Below, piece by piece: positions 10,088-20,244 of a stretch of 64,000 nucleotides of DNA (positions are counted from its first letter, which is position 1; each line of letters starts with the position of its first letter). The translations under genes and the position numbers were made by a program. The notes beneath the pieces were generated by a model. It searched no databases. It was not told the DNA's origin and worked only from the letters and a program-made list of their open reading frames with translations. The stretch comes from Ochromonas danica (taxonomy: Eukaryota > Sar > Chrysophyceae > Chromulinales > Chromulinaceae), in NCBI GenBank assembly GCA_015146655.1, contig VKHL01000061.1, forward strand, positions 1 to 64,000, given 5' to 3'.

Positions 10088-11014
10088 ATGACAGAAGCTT
10101 TCGAAAAGGTGTGGCACACTGACCTGAAAGATCTGACAGTGGGATTCTTAGGATGTGGTAAGATCAGCTCTGCTCTGTGTAGAGGCTTTGCAGGACTGGA
10201 TGCAGACCTTCGCCCCAAGCAGATCTTCGTCTCCAGAAGAAGCGAAGAGAAAAGCACTGCCTTGGCTAATGACTTTCCTTCTCTCGTGGTGGTCTGTGAT
10301 GATAACGCGGAGATTGTTCGCCAAGCGGATGTGGTCTTCATTGGCTTACTGCCCGCTGTGGCCCGCGCAGAGCTGCCCAAGCTGTCCTTCCAGAACACCA
10401 AGTTCATCATTTCGATGATGGCAGCTGTCAAATACGATGAAACTCTCTCCTTGCTGCAGGTCCATGGAGATCGTTTAGTGAGAACGGTGAGAACACCTAA
10501 TGTGTTGAATGCTATGTGTTGTCTAGTGTGTTACTTGTTGCGTATTACATGTCGTGGCATACATGTTATGGTCTATTCTCATGAACGATAGGTGCCGCTT
10601 CCTTCCGCTGCTCGTAGATCTGGTCCCATTCTCTGTTACCCTGCCAACCCTTTGGCTGAGTCTCTTTTGTCGTATTTGGGAAACCCTGTGAGTTGCGCGA
10701 CCGAGCAAGAGATGCAGCCCATGATATCCATTACGGGGCATATTAGTTCGTTCTTTGAGCTCATGCGGTGCTCGCAGGACTTTCTCGTTGGCGAAGGTAT
10801 TGCCGCGGATGCTGCTCGCACCTATGTCACATCTTTCTACCACTCGTTAGCTCATGGCGCACTGGTGAGTGAGGACTCGCTCGAGGAGATGCGTGACGAG
10901 GCAGCGACTCCTGGGGGTCTGAACGAGCAGTCTCTTGCCTTCCTAACCGGCAGTCCTCACTTTGCTCTGCATGAAGAGTCTCTTCTGGCCATTCTCAATC
11001 GTCTGAGAAAGTAG
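10088..11014 (+). CDS. Pyrroline-5-carboxylate reductase-like oxidoreductase
   Basis: Exons 10088..10486 and 10592..11014 (105-nt intron, phase 0), 273 residues. The start is ACCATGA at 10088; an in-frame ATG at 10010 would add a hydrophobic leader (LLFFFFIITIIVFT) and is less likely. The N-terminal Rossmann motif VGFLGCGKISSALCRGF is that of ProC-type NADP-dependent enzymes, followed by ADVVFIGLLP and the spliced VRTVPLPSAARRSGPILCYP, which matches the VRAxPLP...YP segment of the family. The C-terminal half supplies the helical dimerisation domain. P5C reductase makes the last step of proline synthesis, but this PLP-type subgroup includes members of unproven substrate. Confidence 0.78.
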
Positions 11015-11324
11015 ATTCAAGGGTAGGAAGTCCAGTGGGAAGGGATTAAGTTGATTTGAGGTTGACGTCACTCACGTGCTCTATTGCTAATAATAGCAAA
11101 TGCTAATATCGAGTTGTTTGATTCCTCCTCATCAAACCTGGACATGTTTGCTTTATGACAATACAGCCTCTAATTAATAAATAGATCCATAATCTCCAAT
11201 TAGACAGACAAGACAAGCACACCATTGTTAGCTGTTCTCCAAATACACACCTCACACATCCATGGCTCGATATGTAAACTCCGATGGTGGTATAGACAAG
11301 AGTGATTTACAAAACAAAGTTACT
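11015..11324. other. Convergent intergenic region
   Basis: This lies between the P5C-reductase-like gene and the convergent RlmI-like gene. It is AT-rich around 11090-11200. No coding region or RNA gene is seen; it probably holds the two 3' ends. Confidence 0.5.
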
Positions 11325-12842
11325 TTACACAATATGCAACAAAGCAGCGGTGAGATAGCGTCCTTCGAGGTAAGACGGACTAACAACATGATCCTCTGCT
11401 GCAGATGTTATCGACAAGATGGTCATCTGTCTGCCTGCTTCTTGTGCAGCTTTCTGCAGCATGTTGATGAAACACTGTTGATCCTGAGTCACTGCGGCAG
11501 AACAAGAGCAAGTCAGAAGCAAACCTCCCTCGGCAGGGACAAGTTTCATGCCCAGCTGATTGATGCGACTGTACTTTCTCAAAGCCTTCTCTAGCACATC
11601 ACGTGAAGGAGCAAGCTTAGGAGGATCGAGAATAACGAAATCAAATGTCCGTCCTTCATCGATCAGGTCTCTCATCACTTCCACTGCATCACCTTGAAGA
11701 AAAGTTGCTTTACTATTTCCTTCCTCATTCTCTCCTAGAAGACCATTCAACTCGCAATTCATTCCAGCAGTCTCAATAGCAGCTTTCGATGAGTCGATGG
11801 CAGTGACCTCTTTCGCTCCACCAAGTAGAGCATTCATAGTAAATCCTCCAGTATAGCAATAGGCATCTAACACGCTGCGATCCTGTGCTAATCTTCGAAC
11901 CATAAGTCTATTACTTCGCTGATCACAATAGAAACCAGTTTTCTGTTCATTTTCTGCACGAAGGATGTAGCGTAGGTCATTTTCAAGAATGTGCAAGTCT
12001 TCGCCATTGGTTGAGGAAGATGTTTCGTCCTGCACAAATGCCGCGGCTCCGTCACGCTGTAAACGACTTGCTTGCTGCTTCCAGACGAGCTGATCTTCAT
12101 CAATCTTGAGAAGGCGAATAAGTGCAGCTTTGATTGCTGGAGCTTGTTTCTCGACCCATAGAGCCCCTGACTGCACGACGACACGATTTGCGAGAACATC
12201 TACCATCAACCCACTCAGTCGATCACCTTCTCCGTTCACCAAACGATAGGCATTGGTATGGACAGATGGCAGAGAGATAGCTCTACGTCGAGAGATAGCT
12301 GACTGGATGTGATGTGAAAGCACTTCTTCCATAGAGAGTGGCCATGTGGACTCATCCCTTAAGGTCATCATTCGAACACGATATTGACTGAATTCGTTAT
12401 AGAATCCTCTCCCAAAGATGTTACCATGATGATCTGCCACAATCACCTCCTCGCCTGACTGTGGTTGTCCGTGGACAAGACCAATGTTATGCGCATAGAC
12501 AAGTGGATTGCCGTCTCTCTTGAACAGAAGCGAACGCCCAGGTTCCAGCTGCACTACAGGAGTGCCACCTTGCCATTCAATAGGTGTGATAGTTACCCCG
12601 CGAGAGGGTTTGGAGGGTGAGGAAGATGGTTTGCCGGATCTTCGCTGGGCATGGCCTCGTGGCGGTGCTCGTTTGCTGCCACTGGGCGGGGAAGAGGAAC
12701 TTGTGGACATTCTAGAGGAAGCCAACAGTGTGCCGACAGCAGCTGTTCTCTTTGACAGATGCGAACATCGAAAGGCGAATGTTGATAGCATAGTTGCTAG
12801 CAGGACAGCAAGCAGGGCAGTTTGTTTTACAACAGAAGGCAT
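11325..12842 (-). CDS. RlmI-like rRNA methyltransferase, plastid-type leader
   Basis: 505 residues from the first ATG (MPSVVKQTALLAVLLATMLS); the frame is open upstream to a GTG. The leader is a signal peptide ending STFAFR, then a Ser/Arg/Pro-rich stretch to about residue 90, as expected for a complex-plastid bipartite presequence. The mature part has a PUA-like segment and a class I SAM-dependent domain: VLDAYCYTGGFTMNALLGGA (SAM loop), VTAIDSS, and FDFVILDPPKLAPS, with a LLLTCSCSAAV strand carrying the cysteines. These match the COG1092/RlmI family (23S rRNA m5C). Action on plastid 23S rRNA is inferred from the leader. It is convergent with the upstream oxidoreductase. Confidence 0.82.
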   Translation of the reverse strand: MPSVVKQTALLAVLLATMLSTFAFRCSHLSKRTAAVGTLLASSRMSTSSSSPPSGSKRAPPRGHAQRRSGKPSSSPSKPSRGVTITPIEWQGGTPVVQLEPGRSLLFKRDGNPLVYAHNIGLVHGQPQSGEEVIVADHHGNIFGRGFYNEFSQYRVRMMTLRDESTWPLSMEEVLSHHIQSAISRRRAISLPSVHTNAYRLVNGEGDRLSGLMVDVLANRVVVQSGALWVEKQAPAIKAALIRLLKIDEDQLVWKQQASRLQRDGAAAFVQDETSSSTNGEDLHILENDLRYILRAENEQKTGFYCDQRSNRLMVRRLAQDRSVLDAYCYTGGFTMNALLGGAKEVTAIDSSKAAIETAGMNCELNGLLGENEEGNSKATFLQGDAVEVMRDLIDEGRTFDFVILDPPKLAPSRDVLEKALRKYSRINQLGMKLVPAEGGLLLTCSCSAAVTQDQQCFINMLQKAAQEAGRQMTILSITSAAEDHVVSPSYLEGRYLTAALLHIV

Positions 12843-14508
12843 CTCAGCTGCAAATGACTGGTGTGTGCCCACTTGAAACTGAAATGTGGGTTATGCTCAG
12901 AGAGAAAGGAGAGATAAAACCACTAAAAGTGTATTTTGATGAGACCGCGTCGCATCCTGGTCGACAAAAAGCACAAGGAAATGCAATGCAATGCAACAAG
13001 ATTGGAGAGAACAGAGTCATCTGTCAGATTGTCTCTCCTCTTTTGGTGATGCAATGATTTTGAGTGTTAATGATTATATGGCCCCCCATAGCTTTGCAGA
13101 GTTTTGATTTGTCAAGGTTTGTTTCATCACCTGGTGGTAATCGAATGATCGTATTTGACCAGAAGTGGATTTCCAAGCTATCAGAGAAGATAGCATTAAA
13201 TCTGCACTGACCCTATAGTATTGTTGCAAGTAGTTCGCCTACCTATTAAGAGGCATTAATAGCTAGCAAAGGATATTGTGATGCCCATATGCGGTCTGCT
13301 TGCTTCATACAAGCAGTCGAAAATGACATTAGGAAGAGTATTCCTTATATAGGCTGAAATTGCCTTGTCAATTGTTTCTGTTGCATTGAGGACCCAACAA
13401 TATCCACCACAACCTTTGCACTCTCTTGCTTTTATCCTTACCCTCTGTTTAACAACAAGAAGATTGTTCACGTCGCTTCAAACTCATCAAATTAGCGAGA
13501 GAAGTTAGCCTAAATAGGTGGATTGGATAGTAGCTGCTAGTGACGAGGCCGCTCTGTTGTTGCAGTGGCTGTGATTCGCTATTGGAGATGGACTTACTGT
13601 ACATCAGCTAGTCTATGGACATGCGAACGTTATATTTGACAGTGGCGGGTGTATTCACGGTAAATTTGCTTGTGGTGATAGCCTTTGTGGAAATCAATTT
13701 GATGCGTTGCTAAGAGAACTTTCTTCTCAGAGCTTTTTTGTTAGTAGACTTGAGGCAGTCTGTGAGAGGCTGGCTGACGATAGATTGACTTCGCTGTTTG
13801 TCTCTCTCTTGGAAGTAGATCTCGCCCAAATGCTTGATTGTGATCTTTCTCTCTGTACTGCTCGTCTCTCTTTACGCCATTCAGTGCTCTCTGAACGATG
13901 TAATACTACGAAGCGACTATCATTTATCATAATAGAGCGACTGTCACGTATCTCTTGTTGATTACACAGTTGTTTGATTGTCCAATATTTGTTTGTGTAT
14001 GCTTCATCTTACATGTGTACTTTAAGGAGTATTAATGGACATGATATAATAATATGATGATAATGATTTATAATGCCAATGGCTTTCTGTGTTGTAAACT
14101 ACTACCACGGGCCCAAAGCTCTCTGTGTATACCGTACAAACAATGTTTGACTCCATGCCATGCTCTATGAAGTGAACTTGTCGTTGACTTTATCGTTGAT
14201 CTTGAAGTGACTTTGCGTTGTGTTGCCCGGTTGTGTTTGAAGTTGACCGGTAAGTTCCTCTGTCTATTGTGCCTTTGCGCGGGGTTGATGACGGTGTGGG
14301 AGGTGTGGGGCACGCGCAAGCCCAGCATGGCACAGTGCGACTGCACCGTCTCTCTTCCCTCCCCATCGCCTTCCGCCTTTGCCCTTGCCATGCCATCCAA
14401 CACCATATTCTTTCTCCGACTTCGGGTCGGTCTAGCACCTTCCATCGAGGACTTTCTTGAGCTGTGAATCATTGTACAAGATCTTATTATACTATCTGTC
14501 GTTGAGTA
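12843..14508. other. Long gap with no firm gene
   Basis: This 1.7-kb stretch between two divergent plastid-protein genes contains no recognisable conserved protein. The best coding-like piece is the open frame at 13573-13961 (listed separately). Short frames at 13256-13471 (minus) and 14207-14467 (plus) have no family features. A 5' untranslated exon of the adenylate kinase gene could lie here. Confidence 0.4.
13573..13961 (+). CDS. Possible unrecognised coding segment
   Basis: A stopless frame of about 129 codons runs from just after a TGA to a stop at 13961, reading through FDSGGCIHGKFACGDSLCGN and later LEAVCERLADDRLTSLFVSL. It has no suitable ATG near its 5' end, so if real it is an internal or terminal exon. 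There is a GTTGCAG acceptor-like site just upstream at 13560-13566. It contains four cysteines in the first quarter and a helical, leucine-rich second half. It may equally be chance or a decayed gene. Confidence 0.2.
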
Positions 14509-15444
14509 ATGTGGAATTTTTGGGTTTTGACTATCTTTTTCTCTCTCTACTTTGTGGATGGCTTTCGCTTCCCTCTCAAACCTGCTGTTTTGAAGCAGTC
14601 CGTCAATCGCACCACCTCATCAACCGAAGTTCGTCTGCGTCTGTCACCTAGCAGACACTCTTTCCAGCCTAAGATCATGCGAAGAGTGAAGTTTCTGGAT
14701 GCCAAGACTGCCAATGTGGACAAGGAGTCCGAGGCGCAGAAGCACGTGTTAACCTCTACTACCAGGAAGTATCCTTTGAAAGTCATCATTGCCGGTGCTC
14801 CTGCTGCTGGAAAGGGCACTCAATGTGAGGTGATTAAGAGCCGATATGGTCTTGTTCACCTCTCAACAGGTGACATCCTCCGCGCTGCTGTCAAGGCTGG
14901 TACTCCTTTGGGTTTGCAAGCCAAGGCTTTTATGGATGCTGGAAAGCTTGTCCCTGATGAGTTGATTATTGGTGTGGTCTGCGATCGCTTGAAGCAGAAC
15001 GACTGTGTGGAGTGTGGGTGGTTGTTGGACGGCTTCCCCCGAACCAAGGCCCAGGCTGATGCTCTGCAAGCTGCGGGAATGGTGCCTGATTGCTTTGTTC
15101 TGTTAGACGTCCCTGAGGCTGTCTTGGTTGAAAGAGTAACTGGTCGTCGTACTGACCCTGCCACTGGCAAGATCTATCATCTTCGTTTCAATCCTCCTGA
15201 GAACGAAGAAGTCGCTGCACGTCTTGTTCAACGCAGTGATGATACTGAAGAGAAGATTAAAGTTCGTTACCATGACTTCCAAAGCAACATCAATGCTATC
15301 AAGTCTTCTTATCTTGAGAAGATGGTGGCTGTTGATGGATCCATTGCTCAGTCGGAAGTCAGCTTCTCTGTTTGCTCTTCGCTCGATGCTGTAATTGATC
15401 ACAAGACTCATGGCCAGAAAGTTGCTGAGGGCAGATTGTGTTAA
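14509..15444 (+). CDS. Adenylate kinase, plastid-targeted
   Basis: 311 residues in one exon. Residues 1-18 form a signal peptide (FWVLTIFFSLYFVDG), followed by FRFPLKP and a basic, Ser/Thr-rich transit-like segment; a phenylalanine directly after the cleavage region is typical of red-type secondary plastid import. The kinase starts near residue 88 with the P-loop GAPAAGKGTQ (about 96-105), the AMP-binding STGDILR, LLDGFPRTKAQADAL, the LID entry GRRTDPATGKIYH with PPENEE, and the RSDDTEEKIKVR segment. The long LID without Zn cysteines is the bacterial/organellar form. It interconverts ATP, AMP and ADP. The start is the only ATG preceding the leader. Confidence 0.92.
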   Translation: MWNFWVLTIFFSLYFVDGFRFPLKPAVLKQSVNRTTSSTEVRLRLSPSRHSFQPKIMRRVKFLDAKTANVDKESEAQKHVLTSTTRKYPLKVIIAGAPAAGKGTQCEVIKSRYGLVHLSTGDILRAAVKAGTPLGLQAKAFMDAGKLVPDELIIGVVCDRLKQNDCVECGWLLDGFPRTKAQADALQAAGMVPDCFVLLDVPEAVLVERVTGRRTDPATGKIYHLRFNPPENEEVAARLVQRSDDTEEKIKVRYHDFQSNINAIKSSYLEKMVAVDGSIAQSEVSFSVCSSLDAVIDHKTHGQKVAEGRLC

Positions 15445-15898
15445 GTGTTTCGTTATTCATTCCTCTAACCACTCCAGATGTATTGTTGCCCATTTTTGCT
15501 CAAGTGATGATAATAATAAATGATGATATTCCTTTCAAAGATTGTCAATAGCATCTAAGAATAATGGCTTTGCTTACATGCCTACTAACTCCATTTTATA
15601 AGCTAATAATTGTAATCGGCCATTGCTGTTGACCGTCGTTCTCCAAAAGCATTTTCTCTTGCTGCACTGATACTAATTGACACCAGCTGGTTTAGATATC
15701 TTATAGTTAGACAAGTGATAGTTAAACTTTATCACGTAGTCTAGTGTACAGGTTGTGGTCTAGTGTGGTTTGATCATGTAACTTGATCCGCATGGCGAGC
15801 ACTGCAGGTTCTGCGCGGGATGGACAAAAACTGGTTTGGTTGGGGTTTCAACCAACAAGAACAGAACAATCTGAATGACATTGCTCTGGCTGCTATAG
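15445..15898. other. Spacer possibly holding the first FkbM exon
   Basis: Between the adenylate kinase gene and the FkbM methyltransferase frame. ATG candidates at 15792 and 15820 exist but I could not find a donor that joins either to the downstream frame, so the first exon of that gene is unresolved. Nothing else is seen. Confidence 0.4.
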
Positions 15899-16753
15899 TG
15901 GCTCTGTGGCTCTAATATCTATGGCTGGGACTTTCGATGGGAACGACCTGAGCACTTTCGCTTAGTACCTGTGACAGTCCATGGGAAGAGCTTTCAAGTG
16001 GGATCTGTCCATTCGCATTTCATCCAACACTCTGAGAAAGGTCCACTGGAGGTCTTCCACAAGACCTTAGTCAATGCTAGTCACCCCTGCTATGTGATAG
16101 ATGTGGGTATGAATGATGGCTTCTACACGCAATTCGCTGCTTCCTATGGATGCCAAGTCTGGAGCTTCGAACTCCAGCCCAGTTGTATTCAACTAGCACG
16201 CCGTGCTCTAATAGCGAATAACTTCACCACCCTTGCGACTATCTTACAAGCTCCTGTGTCAAACAAACATGGAGAATTGATGAAGATTCCTCATGGCAAC
16301 GAACGTCAGCGTCAACGATGTGACGGAGGATTCTCTGTGGCAGGTGAAGATGCCAACATGAAAGCACATTTACAATTCGAGATTGAAGGATACTATCAAC
16401 GTCATACCGTGAGACTAGACCGCTTCTTTCCTACTACAGGCGTGTCATTGGATCTCGTCAAAGTGGATGTGGAAGGTTTTGACTCGGAGGTCTTGACAGG
16501 CGCGGAGGCCTTGCTCGCCAATCATCAGATCAAACATCTTGTGGTGGAAGTGACCCCTAAAGTATGGTCAGTTCCTCTAGCAGAGGGTCTGGAAATCTAT
16601 AAGCGCATCCTTACAGTCTATGGCTATCATGCACGCTGTATCACCTTCATGCCAAAGAAGAGAATTCCTGTCGAACTCTATCAGAAAGAAGTCCTTTATC
16701 ATCGCTTTGAGGCCTTGTTAGAGAACTGTGTTGATTGGGAGTTCTTTCTTTAG
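15899..16753 (+). CDS. FkbM-type SAM-dependent methyltransferase
   Basis: An open frame of 284 residues begins just after a CTATAG that is a plausible intron acceptor; there is no ATG in its first 70 codons, so at least one short 5' exon is missing from the model. The SAM motif CYVIDVGMNDGFYTQFAASYG and the ELQPSC acidic strand, then LDLVKVDVEGFDSEVLTGAE, are diagnostic for FkbM methyltransferases (O-methylation of sugars or small molecules). The end, NCVDWEFFL, is complete with a stop at 16751-16753. The substrate cannot be inferred and no sugar-biosynthesis neighbours are present. Confidence 0.75.
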   Translation, partial: WLCGSNIYGWDFRWERPEHFRLVPVTVHGKSFQVGSVHSHFIQHSEKGPLEVFHKTLVNASHPCYVIDVGMNDGFYTQFAASYGCQVWSFELQPSCIQLARRALIANNFTTLATILQAPVSNKHGELMKIPHGNERQRQRCDGGFSVAGEDANMKAHLQFEIEGYYQRHTVRLDRFFPTTGVSLDLVKVDVEGFDSEVLTGAEALLANHQIKHLVVEVTPKVWSVPLAEGLEIYKRILTVYGYHARCITFMPKKRIPVELYQKEVLYHRFEALLENCVDWEFFL

Positions 16754-16990
16754 TCAATTATCATCATTATCTGATACATATATCATGTATTTCCATGACA
16801 CATCGTATCGCCAATGAAGATTGTCAACATGTGTATAGACTAGTCTAGTAGTAGCTTTGTATTGTACATGTAGTACAGTGTAATAGAGGAAGAACAGTAA
16901 CAGTAATCGATACTGTCCAACCAAAACAAGCCCTTTGATTGATTATTTTACAAGTTGGTCTATAGGCTTGTATGTGTCGGATGTCGAAGT

Positions 16991-18665
16991 CTACGTCTCA
17001 GAAGATCCCAATGAGGAAGTGTTCTCATCGTCCCAATACATTCTGCTGAAAGTCTGCATAGCAATTAAATGAGTTAAACAACAGAGTTAGGAGGAGGAGG
17101 AGGGGGGGGGCAACAGAGTAAAACAAATCTTACCTTGCGTGTGCGTGTCAAGTATTTATCGAGAAGGTATTCCACATCTCGGAGAAGAATCTCACAAACA
17201 ATGTCTCGTAATGCCTGGGAGATGTTTCGTAACAACAGAATAAGACTGTCAGCCAGTGCTCGCTGTCGCTCTGAAAGCTCAATTTCGCTTTGCACTGACT
17301 TAGTGCTCGACTGTCTTTTAAGAGTGGGAGGAGCAGGAAGTGTGGGATTTACTTCGTCGTGTGAGTCGATGGAATGGGTCTCAAGCTGCAGGGCATGCTG
17401 GGAGAGGATTTTACCTTGTAGCAGGCGAGAACTGTAGGCCAGCCACTCCCCAGCAACCTGCACCTTGCTACATACTCGAACAATCAGTGCAGTGTAGTCT
17501 GCAAACTCTTCATTTGATAGCTTTGAAGGCAGTGCCACAGCCAATCGTGAGAGTCCGATCTGGTCGTTGTGAAGACAGAGAAGAGGTTAATAAATGCCAG
17601 CATGGGCTAGTCCACCATCACCTACCTCGGTGTACTTGCGAACATTTTTCCCCAATGCTGCCATAAAGCCCATGTAGGTCTTTGTCTGCGTCACGAGAAA
17701 TATCAGGGCAATGACAATAACAATGATGGTAATGGCAATGGTACTGCAGGACCTACCGCAGGCTTTTTCTCAGCTTCAACAGCGCCTGTGTTAGCAGGGA
17801 GACTACTCTGCGGACCATGTGAAGAAGATGGTTCACTCGCAGGAGGAGAATGTTGCTGCTGTTGCACCTCTCGAATGAAGTTGAAGGGCTTGGCCAACTG
17901 GTTCTGCAGCCCCTGCAGCTCCTCCAACACATTCCTCGCTGCCTCCTCCGCCAGATGTAAGCTGTCTTCATCTGGAGAGAAGTACAACGAGGCAAAGTTC
18001 TCATCGATTAATCGGATAATCAACTCGAAAGCTGCTGTCTTGGCACTCAGTCCGGAGAACTTGACCTCGCTCTGCTTCCAGACCTTCTTGGGCACGAAGA
18101 GCGCCTCTGTGAGGTACCCGCCCTGCTGTATGGTCTTGCTCAGGTTGGATAGGAGCCAATAGGGGGTCAATACAGGGTCCAGTGGTGGCTCCACGAAGTT
18201 GAATTCGTCGAGGTTCATCTCCTGGAAGTTGACCTCCTCGTAGGCCCTCTGCCTCCTGCGCGCACCCACGCTGCTGTCCACTGACACTGACACCGCCGCC
18301 GCCGCCGTGCTGTGCTCTGTGCTCTTGTCACTAGAGACGGAATGTGAGCGATATTTCCTGGTCTCTAATTCTTTGATTTGCTCCATGCGGTCGTCATACT
18401 GTCCGCGCAGGTCGCAGAGTTTCATCCACTGCCCTGAGGCACGAGGAAGCTTGCTCATCACCTCGTCAATGTTCAAAATAGCCTTGTCGTAATACTCGTA
18501 GGCTCCAATATAGTTCTCTGCCTTGTCGAACTCCACCGCCGCGAGGGCGAGACTGCGCGCCTCTTCGGTCAGCTTGAGCACTTCATTAGAAGAGTCCGAC
18601 AATCCAGGCACAGCGCCAACAAGTGACCCTATGGGTGGTGCTCGACTTCCACTGCTGGCAGACAT
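16991..18665 (-). CDS. MIT-like domain protein of unknown role
   Basis: Exons 17757..18665, 17626..17685, 17134..17559 and 16991..17053, all phase 0, separated by introns of 71, 66 and 80 nt; 485 residues. Residues 27-75 read LKLTEEARSLALAAVEFDKA and YIGAYEYYDKAILNIDEVM, resembling the three-helix MIT fold (microtubule-interacting and trafficking). The middle has a Ser/Arg-rich linker, then two helical regions (PLDPVLTPYWLLSNL region; SERQRALADSLILLLRNISQ region). The tail ends in acidic DENTSSLGSSET. An apparent TM helix at 17700-17750 is intron sequence. A trafficking role is a guess from the MIT-like part. Divergent from the ankyrin gene. Confidence 0.7.
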
Positions 18666-18748
18666 TGTGGAGGATGGTCAAGATCCTGCAGACAACTTGT
18701 CAGCGAATTATTCGAGGAATCTGATCTGACCCAGACGACGATACCCTT

Positions 18749-18793
18749 CATTCCATGGAATGAGCCCAAGAAGGAGGAGATCTTTCCATGGAA
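18749..18793. promoter_or_regulatory. Palindromic element, site B (two copies, putative)
   Basis: CATTCCATGGAATG at 18749-18762 is a perfect 14-bp palindrome; TTCCATGGAA recurs at 18784-18793. Both lie in the 200-bp spacer between the divergent MIT-like and ankyrin genes. The same core recurs in three other divergent spacers of this window. Function is inferred only from position and symmetry. Confidence 0.5.
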
Positions 18794-18865
18794 TGAAGAA
18801 ATGATGCGCCGTTTCAATGATATAATAATAAACAAGTCCCCACTCTATTACAATATAATTAGAAA

Positions 18866-19570
18866 ATGGCTCATAATACAGGTGCGGCACCGTCCTCCAA
18901 TCTCCTAGATGAATACAACACTCCTTGGAAACTGGCCAGCTTTGGTGAATACGATGCCTTGAAGGCTTTGGTGGAGAAAGGCACCAAGGTAGACAGCTCG
19001 GACGAGCGCGGCTTTACGCCTCTCACCTGGGCGGCGAGGAATGGTCACCAACAAGTCGTCCAGTACCTGCTGGGCTTGGGCTGCTCAAAGGAGACGCCGT
19101 CCTTCGGAGGCATGCGGCCGCTGCACCACGCCTGCAACAAGAATAACGAGAGGATCATCCGCACCTTACTGAAGGCTGGTGCTGAGGTCAACAGCGTCGA
19201 TGAAAATGGGGACACCCCACTGCATTATTCGTGTGCGCGGGGTGTCTTGAACGTCGTCGTCGCTCTGTTGGAGGCGGGCGCCAACCCGAAGGTCGCCAAT
19301 GGCCAGGGAGTGACTCCTCTTCACAAGGCTGCTCTCTTCGGCCAGAGCACAGTCTTGAAGCGTCTGATTGATATGGGCGTGGATGTGAATGCCAAGGACA
19401 GTGGCGGAGAGACTGCCCTGCATTACGCCTCCAAGTGTGGTTTCGCGTCTACCGTTAAGACTCTCTTAGAGGCCAACGCCAAGTTGGACATCAAGAATAG
19501 CGCTGGATACCTTGCTAAAGAAGTCGCTTTGTCTCAAAATATAGCACACCTGTTTGATGGCCATCAATAA
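18866..19570 (+). CDS. Ankyrin-repeat protein
   Basis: 234 residues, one exon, composed almost entirely of about six ankyrin repeats: GFTPLTWAARNGHQQVVQYL, GGMRPLHHACNKNNERIIRT, GDTPLHYSCARGVLNVVVAL, GVTPLHKAALFGQSTVLKRL and GETALHYASKCGFASTVKTL, with a short capping end. No extra domain is present. The architecture resembles the gankyrin/PSMD10 size class but stand-alone ankyrin proteins cannot be assigned from repeats alone. It is divergent from the MIT-like gene with the palindromic element in the shared 200-bp spacer. Confidence 0.88.
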   Translation: MAHNTGAAPSSNLLDEYNTPWKLASFGEYDALKALVEKGTKVDSSDERGFTPLTWAARNGHQQVVQYLLGLGCSKETPSFGGMRPLHHACNKNNERIIRTLLKAGAEVNSVDENGDTPLHYSCARGVLNVVVALLEAGANPKVANGQGVTPLHKAALFGQSTVLKRLIDMGVDVNAKDSGGETALHYASKCGFASTVKTLLEANAKLDIKNSAGYLAKEVALSQNIAHLFDGHQ

Positions 19571-19862
19571 TGGAAAGGGAAACAATGTGTTGAAGTATTT
19601 AGTGGTTGATGTTGTAATAAAATGTGTAAGATGATCAAACAATGAAACCTTAATAAGTGTTATTTTATCATATTCTAGTTTACAGCGAAAACAGCATAGG
19701 CAATTGTTAGCGCCAGTAGCTGTGCATAACTCATTTTCTTAAGTTAACGTATTCCCGCGCAAGTAGTACTAGTCCACCACCCCGCATCGCCATGAAGAAG
19801 TTGGACACCCACAATAGCAGAAGAGCTTGAACAGCTGAGTGAGTGAGATCCGATAGAGAAAC

Positions 19863-20112
19863 ATGGGAATCGAGAAAATTCTATTAGGGGCGACTATCGT
19901 TGGCTGTGGGGTGAGTGGGACTGCTTCTCTCTTCCTCTCTCGCTCTCATCCATCACATGCTTCTCTTCTAGGCGCTCATCTACAAAGTCCACTACCAGCA
20001 AGCTGATGACAAGCAAAAGCTACACAAAGGTGTAGAGAGGGATCTAGAGAGACTGCGGGCGAAGCAGCAGAGGGAGAAGGAGCTCCAGCAGCAGCAGGAG
20101 CAGCAGAACTAG
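19863..20112 (+). CDS. PET117: PET117-like cytochrome c oxidase assembly factor
   Basis: Exons 19863..19910 and 19972..20112 (61-nt intron, phase 0) encode only 62 residues. The protein starts MGIEKILLGATIVGCG, a single hydrophobic segment, then YKVHYQQADDKQKLHKGVER and DLERLRAKQQ, ending in a Gln/Glu-rich tail. A short N-terminal membrane segment followed by VHxxQ..D...L..GV.RDLER is the PET117 pattern; the family acts in the mitochondrial inner membrane in assembly of complex IV (heme a delivery). The length fits the family (about 60-110 residues). The small size and split frame make this gene easy to miss. Confidence 0.82.
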
Positions 20113-20244
20113 TCCTCCCAGCCTCTGCCTGCCCTCTGCCTCGTGGAAAACGATGTCGTGGGGTGCCTTCCTTGTGTGATTTTTGTAAGATAGATAGAGG
20201 TTCTACTGGTCGAGAGTGTTACTATTGATATGTTTCTATCCCTA

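Noticed and set aside
14207-14467. 86-residue cysteine-rich frame with signal-like start
   Set aside because: No stop-flanked support beyond chance, overlapping frames on both strands, no family match.
17700-17750. Apparent transmembrane helix in the MIT-like gene
   Set aside because: It lies inside a 71-nt intron (GTAGGT...ACGCAG); using it would need a 13-nt intron.
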